Assembly: GCA_020848745.1 (NCBI GenBank)
Contig: JADLHM010000059.1
Coordinates: 1-64,000 of the forward strand
DNA: 64,000 nucleotides
Reading direction: 5' to 3'
DNA from: Deltaproteobacteria bacterium
Lineage (GTDB): Bacteria; Desulfobacterota; Binatia; UTPRO1
The position numbers were made by a program, and so were the translations under genes. Below are positions 9,926-18,421 of this stretch, piece after piece (position 1 is the stretch's first letter; the number at the start of each line of letters is the position of its first letter). Under the pieces are notes generated by a model that saw only the letters and a program-made list of their open reading frames with translations, made no database searches and was not told the origin of the DNA.

Positions 9926-10528
9926 TCATGGTTCGAGTTCCGTATTCCAGTAGGACACGTCGACGGGATTCAGAAACGGGCCCCATTCCCGGTAACGGCG
10001 CAGGTTGAACGCCGCCGTGATGAACGGCGTCCAGTGCGGCCTCGTCGGACGCTTCAGCAGCCGCATTCCCGCCTGCTCCGGAGTCCGGCCACCCTTGCGT
10101 CGGTTGCAGCGATGACAGGAGCAGACCACGTTCTCCCACGAGGCGAGCCCGCCCTGCGATCGCGGAATCACGTGATCGAGATTCAAGTCGACGCGCGCGA
10201 ACCGTTGCCCGCAATACTGACAGGTGTTCTCGTCTCGCGCGTAGATGTTGTACCGGCTGAACCTCACGTGTCGTTTCGGCACCCGATCGTACGTGAGCAG
10301 CAGGATCACGCGCGGAACCCTCACCACCCGGCTGACGAGCCCGACCGAGTCGTGCTCGACGCTCACGGAGAGCTCGCTCCAACTCGCGAAATCGAACGTA
10401 CGGTATTGCTCGTCGACCGCGCGAGCGATGTCTTGGTAGAGCAGAATGAACGCGCGCCGCACCGACGTGACGTGCACGGGGAGGTACGATCGATTGAGGA
10501 CCAGGACCTTCGTGTTCAGCATCGACAT
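9926..10528 (-). CDS. HNH endonuclease family protein
   Basis: 200-residue protein with a C-terminal HNH fold. The zinc-binding CQYC and CHRC pairs flank the HNH core LDHVIPRSQGG and the Asn in WENVV; the N-terminal part (MSMLNTKVLVLNRSYLPVHV) is typical of stand-alone chromosomal HNH proteins. It is not embedded in a phage, intron or restriction system, so a housekeeping nucleic-acid role is possible but unknown. The ATG at 10528 is preferred over an in-frame ATG at 10603 because the promoter at 10550-10579 would start transcription near 10543. An ATG at 10522 is a close alternative. Divergent from the radical SAM gene. Confidence 0.85.
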   Translation of the reverse strand: MSMLNTKVLVLNRSYLPVHVTSVRRAFILLYQDIARAVDEQYRTFDFASWSELSVSVEHDSVGLVSRVVRVPRVILLLTYDRVPKRHVRFSRYNIYARDENTCQYCGQRFARVDLNLDHVIPRSQGGLASWENVVCSCHRCNRRKGGRTPEQAGMRLLKRPTRPHWTPFITAAFNLRRYREWGPFLNPVDVSYWNTELEP

Positions 10529-10549
10529 GGCGCGGCGCCGGGTCGCGCG

Positions 10550-10579
10550 ACCGTAGTACGCCAGACCGCGCGATGTCAA
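10550..10579 (-). promoter_or_regulatory. Promoter for the HNH gene
   Basis: Minus strand: perfect TTGACA (10574-10579), 18-nt spacer, TACGGT (10550-10555). Predicted start about 15 nt before the ATG at 10528. Confidence 0.55.
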
Positions 10580-10605
10580 GAATCTTCCGCTGTAAGGACG
10601 CATAC

Positions 10606-10634
10606 TTGCGCTGACACGGGCGCGCTCCTATAGA
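10606..10634 (+). promoter_or_regulatory. Promoter for the radical SAM/rng operon
   Basis: TTGCGC (10606-10611), 17-nt spacer, TATAGA (10629-10634). The predicted start near 10641 is next to the GTG at 10642, suggesting a leaderless mRNA. Confidence 0.5.
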
Positions 10635-10641
10635 GGCCCGA

Positions 10642-13449
10642 GTGCACGTCGACCACGAGGAGCTGCTGCGCTTCGTCGCGAAGCCGGGGCGGTACATCGG
10701 CAACGAGCGCGGGGCGGTGCGGAAGGATCCGGACAGGGTCGCTCTGCGTTTCGCGCTGGCGTTCCCCGAAGTCTACGAGATCGCCCAATCACATCTGGGG
10801 CTCCAGATCCTCTACGACCTCCTGAATCGTCGACCGGACGTGTATTGCGAGCGCGTCCACGCCCCGTGGGTGGACATGGAGGCGCAGCTCCGACGCCATC
10901 GCCTTCCGCTCGCATCGCTCGAAACGCGCACGCCGCTCGACCGATTCCAGATCGTCGGATTCAGCCTGCAGTACGAGCTCACCTACACGAACATCCTCAC
11001 GATGCTGGAGCTCGGCCGGGTACCGCTGTTGGCGCGCGATCGCGAGGCCGGTCACCCGCTGATCGTCGCCGGCGGCCCATGCGCATTCAATCCGGAGCCG
11101 ATCGCCGACTTCCTGGACGCCGTCGTGCTCGGCGACGGCGAAGAGGCCGTGCACGATCTCGTCGACGCGTATCTCGCGTGGGACCGCCGCGATCGCCGCG
11201 AGCTGCTCGCGCGCCTGGCGCGGCTCGAAGGCGTCTACGTACCGTCGCGGTTCACGCCCACCTATGGATCCGATGGGCGCATCGCCACCATCGTCCCCGC
11301 GGACACCGCGCAACCGAGTGTCCGCAAGCGCGTGGTCCGCGACCTCGACACGGTCCCGCTCCTCGGCCGCCAGCTCGTGCCGACGATGGACATCGTCCAC
11401 GATCGCATCGCCCTCGAAGTGATGCGTGGGTGCGTCAAGGGCTGCCGTTTCTGTCAGGCCGGCTACATCTATCGTCCGCTCCGCGAACGCGACCCGCAAG
11501 CGCTCCTCGCGCACACCGAGCGCCTCCTCAAGGAAAGCGGCTACGAAGAAGTTTCGCTGTTGTCGCTCAGCACCGGTGACTACAGCTGCATCAATCCCCT
11601 CTTGGCCGAGCTCATGGATCGCGCCGCGCCGCAGCGGATCGCGCTGTCGCTCCCGTCGACGCGCATCGACGCACTCGATCCGCATCTGCTGAACGAGATC
11701 AAGCGCGTGCGGAAAACCGGCTTCACGCTCGCACCCGAAGCCGGCACGCAGCGCCTGCGCGACGTCATCCAGAAGGAATACCGCGAGGAGGAGCTCGTAC
11801 AGGCGGCCGACCTCATCTTCAAGCTCGGCTGGCGCAGCCTGAAGCTGTATTTCATGCTGGGCCTGCCGACCGAAACGGAAGAGGACCTCCACGGCGTCGT
11901 CGCGCTCGCGCGCCGAGTCTCGGCGACCGGCGAGCACCGGCACCCGGTGACCGCGAGCGTGTCCACGTTCGTCCCGAAGCCACACACGCCGTTCCAGTGG
12001 GCTCCGCAAGTGACCGTCGCCGAGACGGAGGCCAGGCAAACGCTCCTCCGCCGCGAACTCGGACGCCATCGACTCGGGTTCAAGTGGCACGACGCGCGCC
12101 TCTCCTACCTCGAAGGCGTCTTCTCGCGCGGAGACCGTCGCCTCGGCTCGGTCCTGCTCGCAGCCCAGCGGCTCGGCTGTCGCTTCGACGGATGGAGCGA
12201 TCAGTGTCGTTGGGACCTGTGGCGCCGGGCATTCGCGGAGACGGGCACCGATCCCGACTGGTACCTGCGCCGGCGCACGCTCGACGAGACGCTTCCCTGG
12301 GATCACCTCGATAGCGGGGTCCGCAAGCCCTATCTCCGACGCGAGCTCGCCGCCGCGTTCGCGCGCACGCTGACACCGGACTGCAGCATCGAGCGTTGCA
12401 CCTACTGCGGCGCGTGCGACTTCACCGGCATCCGCAACGTGACCTTCCATCCGCGCGGCGCGAAGGGCAGCGAGAGCCGGGGGCCGTCCGTCGACGGCTG
12501 GGCGAGCGCCGCGATGCCGCACGCGGCCCCATGGCCGACCCGCAACTGGAAGCGGCTCGTCGACGGCGCCCGGCCCTGCGGATCGCTCGTCGACACGTGC
12601 GCGGACGCTCTCCCAGCCGAATCCGCCCCCGACGCGTCACCAGCCCCGCTCGAGCGCACGCACGGCGAGGGGAACGCCGAAGAGTGGCTCACGTCCGAGC
12701 GACACGGCATGGAGCCGGCGCTCGACGCCGGCGCACCACCGACGAGCCGCGTGCGGCTCGTCTACCAGAAGCTCGATCGCGCGCGCTTCCTCGGCAACCG
12801 CGAGCTCACGATCACGTTCATGCGGGCCTGCCGCCGCGCCGGCCTCCCGCTCGCGTTCTCGGCGGGCCACCACCCCCTGCCCCGGATGAGCTTCGGCCCG
12901 GCGTTGTCGCTCGGGTTCGCGAGCCACGGCGAGTACATGGATCTGGATCTCCACACCTCGCGCAGCGGCCGCGAGGTCATGGACGCCTTGAATCGCGAGC
13001 TGCCCGACGGCCTCGTGGTCATGGAGGCCGAAGCCCATGGACTGGATCTTCCGACGATCGATCGCAGCCTGGCCGCATTCACCTACACCGTCTCCCTCGA
13101 GCACCTGCCCGTCGCTCGTCTTCCGGACGACGTCGTGACGGCGCGCCTCGCCGCCTTCTCGACCGCCGCGCGATTCCCGATCACCAAGCGCATCAAGGGA
13201 CGCGACCGCTCGATCGATGCGCGTGCGACGGTGACGATGGCGAGGACCGGCGCCCGCACGTTGCACGTGCAGACGGCGATCGGCCGAGGCGGCACGCTGA
13301 AGCCCCATCACGTGGTGGCGGCGGTTCTCGGCCTCGACGAGTTCGAGACCCAGCTGCTCTCCGTCACCAAGATCGGGACGGTGCTCGCGCCGCCTCCTCC
13401 CGCGGTCCGGGAGGCTGCGCCGGCAGACGCCGCGCCGGCAACGACCTGA
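10642..13449 (+). CDS. B12-binding/radical SAM protein fused to a DUF2344 domain
   Basis: 935-residue protein matching TIGR03960 (radical SAM with an N-terminal B12-binding-like region) joined to DUF2344/TIGR03936 at its C-terminus. The radical SAM cluster motif is CVKGCRFC (about residue 270), followed by LSTGDYSCI and LPSTRID segments. A second Cys cluster, CTYCGACDF (about 590), ends the enzyme part. After a linker of about 100 residues, DUF2344 begins at RVRLVYQKLDRARFLGNRE. The substrate is not established; frequent linkage to rng and ribosomal-protein genes suggests RNA or ribosome modification. In many genomes the two parts are separate genes. The start is GTG with no Shine-Dalgarno. 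Seven nt separate it from rng. Confidence 0.88.
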   Translation: MHVDHEELLRFVAKPGRYIGNERGAVRKDPDRVALRFALAFPEVYEIAQSHLGLQILYDLLNRRPDVYCERVHAPWVDMEAQLRRHRLPLASLETRTPLDRFQIVGFSLQYELTYTNILTMLELGRVPLLARDREAGHPLIVAGGPCAFNPEPIADFLDAVVLGDGEEAVHDLVDAYLAWDRRDRRELLARLARLEGVYVPSRFTPTYGSDGRIATIVPADTAQPSVRKRVVRDLDTVPLLGRQLVPTMDIVHDRIALEVMRGCVKGCRFCQAGYIYRPLRERDPQALLAHTERLLKESGYEEVSLLSLSTGDYSCINPLLAELMDRAAPQRIALSLPSTRIDALDPHLLNEIKRVRKTGFTLAPEAGTQRLRDVIQKEYREEELVQAADLIFKLGWRSLKLYFMLGLPTETEEDLHGVVALARRVSATGEHRHPVTASVSTFVPKPHTPFQWAPQVTVAETEARQTLLRRELGRHRLGFKWHDARLSYLEGVFSRGDRRLGSVLLAAQRLGCRFDGWSDQCRWDLWRRAFAETGTDPDWYLRRRTLDETLPWDHLDSGVRKPYLRRELAAAFARTLTPDCSIERCTYCGACDFTGIRNVTFHPRGAKGSESRGPSVDGWASAAMPHAAPWPTRNWKRLVDGARPCGSLVDTCADALPAESAPDASPAPLERTHGEGNAEEWLTSERHGMEPALDAGAPPTSRVRLVYQKLDRARFLGNRELTITFMRACRRAGLPLAFSAGHHPLPRMSFGPALSLGFASHGEYMDLDLHTSRSGREVMDALNRELPDGLVVMEAEAHGLDLPTIDRSLAAFTYTVSLEHLPVARLPDDVVTARLAAFSTAARFPITKRIKGRDRSIDARATVTMARTGARTLHVQTAIGRGGTLKPHHVVAAVLGLDEFETQLLSVTKIGTVLAPPPPAVREAAPADAAPATT

Positions 13450-13456
13450 GCGACGC

Positions 13457-15031
13457 ATGTCCAAGCTCATCCTCATCAATTCGACTCCCGAGGAGACGCG
13501 CGTCGCGCTCGTGGAGAATCAGGCGCTCGCCGAGATCCACTTCGAGCGCGCCCGCGAGCGCGGCATCGTCGGCAACATCTACAAAGGCAAGGTCGTACGC
13601 GTGCTGCCCGGCATGCAAGCGGCCTTCGTCGACATCGGCCTCGCGAAAGCGGGCTTCCTCCACGTCTCCGATTTCCATCCTGGCGTCGACGAACTGCCCC
13701 TCGTCGACGCCGAGCTGCCGGAACGCGACCCGGATCCCGCCGCCGAGCCGCCTCCCCCCGCGCGCGCGACCGACACGTTCGCCGAACCCTCGCCGAACGA
13801 TGCGGGGTCGGCGTCTCCACCGCACCGTGAGCCGATCGAGAATCGCCTGAGCCGCGGCGACGAGATCCTCGTCCAGGTCGCCAAGGAGCCTCTCGGGTCG
13901 AAGGGCGCCCGCATCACCTCACACATCTCGCTCCCCGGCCGCCACCTGGTGTACCTCCCCACGACCAACCACCTCGGAGTCTCTCGCCGCATCGAGGACG
14001 AGGAGGAGCGCCAGCGCCTGCGCGACATCGTCCTCGCGATGAACCCCGCGGGCGCGGGCTTCATCATCCGCACGGTCTGCGTCGGCCTGAGCCGGAGCGA
14101 GCTCCAGGCCGACATGCGGTTCCTGATCGATCTCTGGAATCGCATCCTGAAGCGTAGCGAGGGCGTCTCGGCTCCCTGCCAGTTGCACGACGACATGGAC
14201 GTCACGCTGCGTAGCATCCGCGACCTCTTCACGCCCGACGTCGAGAAGGTCGTCGTCGACCGCCCGGTCGACCATCGACGCATTCTCGAGTTCGTGGATT
14301 CCTTCGCGCCCGCCCTCACCTCCCGCATCGAGCTGCACGATGGCGCCGAGCCCCTGTTCGACCGCTACGGCATCGAACAAGCCATCAGTCGCGCTCTCGA
14401 GCGACGAGTGTGGCTCAAGTCGGGCGGCTACATCGTGATCGATCAGACCGAGGCGCTGACCACGATCGACGTCAACACGGGACGCTACGTCGGCAAGCAC
14501 AACCACGAAGAGACGGTGCTCAAGACCAACCTCGAGGCCGCGTGCGAGATCGTCGATCAGCTCCGGCTGCGCAACATCGGCGGCATCATCATCGTCGACT
14601 TCATCGACATGATGGATCCCGTCAACCGGCAGCGGGTCATGGATGCGTTCGACGGCGCGCTCAAGCAGGACAAGATGCGCAGCAACATCCTGAAGATCTC
14701 GGAGCTGGGCCTGGTGGAGATGACGCGCAAGCGCACGCGCCCGAGCCTGCCGCAGCTCCTGACCGAGCCCTGCCCGACCTGCGACGGCCGCGGACGCATC
14801 GTGTCGGTCGCGACGATCGCCTACGAGACCATGCGACGCATCCGTGAGGTCGCCCGCGCGGCGCCCGAGGCGACCCACATCGCGGTACGCGCAAGCGCTT
14901 CCGTGGCTGCGTTCCTGTATGAAGAAGAAGGCGCCGCCATGGATCGCCTGGAGCGCGAGATCGCCCGACGCATCACCGTCGAGCCGATCGAAGGATCGGA
15001 GGTCGCGCGGTTCGACGTGCGCGCCGTCTGA
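13457..15031 (+). CDS. rng: Ribonuclease E/G family protein (RNase G)
   Basis: 524-residue endoribonuclease for rRNA maturation and mRNA decay. It has an N-terminal S1 domain (GNIYKGKVVRVLPGMQAAFVDIG) interrupted by a low-complexity Pro/Ala insert (about 90-120), the RNase E catalytic region with DQTEALTTIDVNTGRYVG, the metal-binding DFIDMMDP, and the zinc-link CPTCDGRG. It is RNase G-sized, without the long RNase E scaffold. It starts 7 nt after the DUF2344 fusion, a conserved neighbour. rplU, which often follows, is absent here. Confidence 0.94.
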   Translation: MSKLILINSTPEETRVALVENQALAEIHFERARERGIVGNIYKGKVVRVLPGMQAAFVDIGLAKAGFLHVSDFHPGVDELPLVDAELPERDPDPAAEPPPPARATDTFAEPSPNDAGSASPPHREPIENRLSRGDEILVQVAKEPLGSKGARITSHISLPGRHLVYLPTTNHLGVSRRIEDEEERQRLRDIVLAMNPAGAGFIIRTVCVGLSRSELQADMRFLIDLWNRILKRSEGVSAPCQLHDDMDVTLRSIRDLFTPDVEKVVVDRPVDHRRILEFVDSFAPALTSRIELHDGAEPLFDRYGIEQAISRALERRVWLKSGGYIVIDQTEALTTIDVNTGRYVGKHNHEETVLKTNLEAACEIVDQLRLRNIGGIIIVDFIDMMDPVNRQRVMDAFDGALKQDKMRSNILKISELGLVEMTRKRTRPSLPQLLTEPCPTCDGRGRIVSVATIAYETMRRIREVARAAPEATHIAVRASASVAAFLYEEEGAAMDRLEREIARRITVEPIEGSEVARFDVRAV

Positions 15032-15052
15032 CGACACCCGACGCACCTCGCC

Positions 15053-15081
15053 TTGACTTGCCATCTCGCGGAATTTATTCG
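15053..15081 (+). promoter_or_regulatory. Promoter for the cof (F420) operon
   Basis: TTGACT (15053-15058), 17-nt spacer, TATTCG (15076-15081). The predicted start near 15088 leaves about 5 nt before the cofG ATG, so a leaderless mRNA is likely. Confidence 0.55.
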
Positions 15082-15092
15082 GGTCTGACGCT

Positions 15093-16313
15093 ATGTCCTT
15101 CGACCAGGACCGCGGCGCCGTGGATCCGCCGTCGGTGCCATCATTCACCGGCGCGCTGATGCGCGTGGTCGAACTCGGTGCGCGGGCCGCGCTCGATGAC
15201 GCGTACGCGTTGATTCGTTGCCGCGACGACGACCTGCCGGACCTGCTGCGCGCCGCGGGCCGACTGCGCGACCGCCACAAAGGTCGCGACGTCACGTACT
15301 CGCGGAAGGTGTTCTTGCCGATCACCAACCTCTGCCGCGACCGCTGCAGCTACTGCGCATTTCGTAAGGATCCCGACGATCCCGGCGCATGGACCATGCG
15401 TCGCGAAGAGATCCTGGACTGGCTCGCGCGCGCGCGAGCCCAAGGCTGCAAGGAAGCCCTGATGTGTCTCGGCGATACGCCGGAAGCCGCGTTCCCGGCG
15501 TACCGCGCGACGCTCGCAGACCTGGGCCACGCGTCGACGATCGGCTACGTCCGCGAAGCCTGCGAGATGGCGCTTGCCGCGGGTCTCCTTCCCCACACGA
15601 ACGCCGGCGTCTTGTCGCGCGAGGAGATGGAGCACCTGCGACCGGTGAACGTGAGCCTCGGCCTGATGCTCGAAAGTCTGAGCCCGCGCCTGCGGGCCCG
15701 CGGCATGCCCCACCACCACGCCGCCGACAAGGAGCCGGCGCGTCGCCTCGCGATGATCGCCGAAGCCGGTCGGCTTCGCATTCCGTTCACGACCGGGATC
15801 CTCATCGGGATCGGCGAAACGCCCGAAGAGCGCGTCGACGCGCTGCTTGCGATTGCCGATCTGCACGCCCGTTACGGTCACGTCCAGGAGGTCATCGTCC
15901 AGAACTTCCGCGCCAAGGACGGCATCCCGATGGCGGGCGTGGCGGAGCCGAACGCCGGCGACATCGCGCGCGCCGTCGCCGTCGCCCGGCTCGTGCTCGG
16001 GGGCGCGATGAACGTACAGGCGCCCCCCAATTTGAATCCCGACGACCACCGTTTGCTGCTGCGGGCCGGCATCAACGACTGGGGCGGCATCTCGCCGGTC
16101 ACGCGCGACTACGTGAATCCCGAGGCGGCCTGGCCGCAGATCCCGGCGCTCGCGGATACGTGTCGTACCGAAGGATTCACGCTGGGTGAACGGCTCGCGA
16201 TCTACCCGGAGTACGCCTGCCCCGCCTTTCTCGATCCGGGACTCTCCGCATCCGTGGAACGACTCGCCGGCCACATCGCCAGGAAGGACAGCCATGCCGC
16301 TGCCGCGCATTGA
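15093..16313 (+). CDS. cofG: FO synthase subunit 1 (CofG), radical SAM
   Basis: With CofH it makes FO (7,8-didemethyl-8-hydroxy-5-deazariboflavin), the chromophore of coenzyme F420, from 5-amino-6-ribitylaminouracil and tyrosine. The 406-residue protein carries the radical SAM motif CRDRCSYC (NLCRDRCSYCAFRKDP), CLGDTPE, and the conserved VQAPPNLNPD and DWGGISPVT near the end. No Shine-Dalgarno precedes the ATG. First gene of the operon; its last 20 nt overlap cofH. In actinobacteria the two subunits are fused as FbiC; here they are separate, as in archaea. Confidence 0.95.
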   Translation: MSFDQDRGAVDPPSVPSFTGALMRVVELGARAALDDAYALIRCRDDDLPDLLRAAGRLRDRHKGRDVTYSRKVFLPITNLCRDRCSYCAFRKDPDDPGAWTMRREEILDWLARARAQGCKEALMCLGDTPEAAFPAYRATLADLGHASTIGYVREACEMALAAGLLPHTNAGVLSREEMEHLRPVNVSLGLMLESLSPRLRARGMPHHHAADKEPARRLAMIAEAGRLRIPFTTGILIGIGETPEERVDALLAIADLHARYGHVQEVIVQNFRAKDGIPMAGVAEPNAGDIARAVAVARLVLGGAMNVQAPPNLNPDDHRLLLRAGINDWGGISPVTRDYVNPEAAWPQIPALADTCRTEGFTLGERLAIYPEYACPAFLDPGLSASVERLAGHIARKDSHAAAAH

Positions 16314-17556
16314 AGACCTGTACGACGATCTTTCGTTGGATCGACGCATGGCGCGCGCATCCGCGCCGGTTCGCGCCCTCATCGACCGCGTTCTCGATCG
16401 CGCCGTCCTCGACGTCGACGAGTCCGTCACGCTCCTCGACAGCGACGGTGACGACCTGCTCGCGCTCATCGCGGCCGCGGACGCCGTCCGCAAGGCCGAC
16501 GTCGGGGACGACGTGACCTACGTCGTCAACCGCAACCTGAACTTCACGAACGTCTGTTTCGTCGGGTGCCGCTTCTGCGCGTTCAAGCGCCAACGGTGGG
16601 AGCCCGACGCCTACAACCAGTCGGTCGAGTCCCTCCTCGCCAAGGTCCAGGAGGCCGTCGACCTCGGAGCCACCGAGATCTGCATGCAGGGCGGCATCAA
16701 CCCGGACATGACGCCCTTCACGTACCGGGACATCCTGATCGCCATCAAGCGGGCCTTCCCCGCGATCCACATGCACGCCTTCTCGCCGATGGAGATCATG
16801 TACGGCGCGCGGCGGACGGGAATGAGCTACACCGACTACCTCGCCATGCTGAAGAGCCACGGGCTCGGAACGATTCCCGGCACGGCTGCGGAGATCCTCG
16901 ACGACGAGGTCCGCGATCTCCTGAGCCACAAGAAGGTCGACGTCCGCACCTGGATCGATATCATCACCACCGCCCATCGGCTCGGCATCCCGAGTACGGC
17001 GACGATCATGTACGGCCACGTCGAGACGTCCCGGCACGTGGCGGCGCACCTGCGCCTGATCCGGGACCTCCAAGGCGAGACGGGCGGCTTCACCGAGTTC
17101 GTGCCCCTGCGCTTCATCCACACCAACACCGACATGCATCGCGACGGGCTGGTGAACGATCCGCCGGCCAAGGGGATGTACGACCTCCGGATGTACGCCT
17201 GCAGCCGCCTCCTGCTGCGGGGCGCGATCGACAATCTCCAGACCTCCTGGGTGAAGATCAATCACGAGCTCGCGCAGCTCTCGCTGAACGCCGGATGCAA
17301 CGACTTCGGCGGTACGCTCATGGAGGAGAGCATCTCCCGCGAGGCGGGTGCGGATGCCGGGGAGTACACGCCGGCCGAGGAGATCCGTCGCCTGGTGCGT
17401 GCCGCCGGTCGCCGCCCGGTCGAACGCACGACGTTGTACCGGAAGCTCGAAGCGACGGAGGAGAGCACGACGCGTGGGAGTGCCACCGCAGCTGACGGTG
17501 CTGGCGGGCGGAGTCGGGGCTGCGAAGTTCCTGCGCGGCCTCATCCAGTCCACTGA
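16294..17556 (+). CDS. cofH: FO synthase subunit 2 (CofH), radical SAM
   Basis: Radical SAM enzyme that joins the tyrosine-derived fragment to the pyrimidine in FO synthesis. The cluster motif is CFVGCRFC (NVCFVGCRFCAFKRQ). Other conserved blocks are CMQGGINPDM, HMHAFSPMEI, GTIPGTAAEIL, EFVPLRFIHTNTD and GCNDFGGTLMEESISR. The ATG at 16294 has AGGAAGG upstream, inside the cofG end. The 420-residue frame runs about 30 residues past the usual end (near YRKL), with a Gly/Ser/Pro/Arg-rich tail that overlaps cofD by 83 nt, an unusual arrangement. Confidence 0.95.
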   Translation: MPLPRIEDLYDDLSLDRRMARASAPVRALIDRVLDRAVLDVDESVTLLDSDGDDLLALIAAADAVRKADVGDDVTYVVNRNLNFTNVCFVGCRFCAFKRQRWEPDAYNQSVESLLAKVQEAVDLGATEICMQGGINPDMTPFTYRDILIAIKRAFPAIHMHAFSPMEIMYGARRTGMSYTDYLAMLKSHGLGTIPGTAAEILDDEVRDLLSHKKVDVRTWIDIITTAHRLGIPSTATIMYGHVETSRHVAAHLRLIRDLQGETGGFTEFVPLRFIHTNTDMHRDGLVNDPPAKGMYDLRMYACSRLLLRGAIDNLQTSWVKINHELAQLSLNAGCNDFGGTLMEESISREAGADAGEYTPAEEIRRLVRAAGRRPVERTTLYRKLEATEESTTRGSATAADGAGGRSRGCEVPARPHPVH

Positions 17557-18421
17557 TCCGGCATCCCTGACCATCATCGTCAACACGGCGGATGACGATC
17601 GCTTCTTCGGCCTCGCGGTCTCGCCGGATCTCGACACCATCACCTATACCCTTGCCGGCCTGGCTCCGCGGCGCCGCGGCTGGGGTCTCGCCGGCGATCG
17701 CTTCCGGTGCCTCGAAGCGCTCGGGCGTCTCTACGACGGCGCCGGATGGTTTCGGCTCGGCGATCGGGACCTCGCGACCCACATCTACCGGACCGACCGT
17801 CTCGCCGCGGGGGCCTCGTTGAGCGTCGTGACCGCCGAGCTCGCCACCGCGTTCGGGGTCGTGTCACGCGTGCTGCCGATGACCGATCAGCCGGTCCGCA
17901 CCGTCCTCGAGACCGACCGCGGCCGCCTGTCCTTCCAGCGCTATCTCGTCGCGAACCGCGCCCGCCCGATCGTGCGCGGCATCCGTTATCGCGGCGCCGC
18001 GACGGCCAGGCCGGCGCCCGGCGTACTGCGGGCGATCCGCGACGCCCGCGCGGTGATCATCGCGCCGAGCAATCCCTTCCTCAGCATCGGTCCGATGCTC
18101 GCGCTCCCGGGGATCCGCGCCGCACTGTCGGCGCGCCGGGGCCCGGTCGCCGCGGTCTCGCCGCTCGTCCGCGGCCGTGCGGTGACCGGCCCGCTCGCGC
18201 GCCTCCTGCGCCGCTTCGGCCATCCGGTCTCGTCCGTCGGCATCGCGCGGTGCTATCGACCCTTCCTCGACGCGCTCGTCATCGATCGCGGGGATCGTCG
18301 CGACGCCGTGGCGCTCGAACGCGAGGGCTGCCGCGCGGTCGTCGCCGACACGATCTTCTCCGCCCCACGCCGCGCGGTGCGGACGTCACGGGCGCTGCTC
18401 GCCGCCTTGGAGCTCGCGTGA
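17474..18421 (+). CDS. cofD: 2-phospho-L-lactate transferase (CofD)
   Basis: Transfers the phospholactate-type moiety to FO to give F420-0 (or its dehydro form). The protein of about 315 residues begins with the diagnostic LTVLAGGVGAAKFLRGL, followed by NTADDDRFFGL and SPDLDTITYTLAG. Later blocks include IIAPSNPFLSIGPML and AVSPLVRGRAVTGP. No ATG is available at the right place; the GTG at 17474 is chosen (GGAGGAG about 12 nt upstream), with GTG 17480 as alternative. Both lie inside cofH. The stop overlaps the cofE start as GTGA. Confidence 0.93.
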   Translation: MGVPPQLTVLAGGVGAAKFLRGLIQSTDPASLTIIVNTADDDRFFGLAVSPDLDTITYTLAGLAPRRRGWGLAGDRFRCLEALGRLYDGAGWFRLGDRDLATHIYRTDRLAAGASLSVVTAELATAFGVVSRVLPMTDQPVRTVLETDRGRLSFQRYLVANRARPIVRGIRYRGAATARPAPGVLRAIRDARAVIIAPSNPFLSIGPMLALPGIRAALSARRGPVAAVSPLVRGRAVTGPLARLLRRFGHPVSSVGIARCYRPFLDALVIDRGDRRDAVALEREGCRAVVADTIFSAPRRAVRTSRALLAALELA

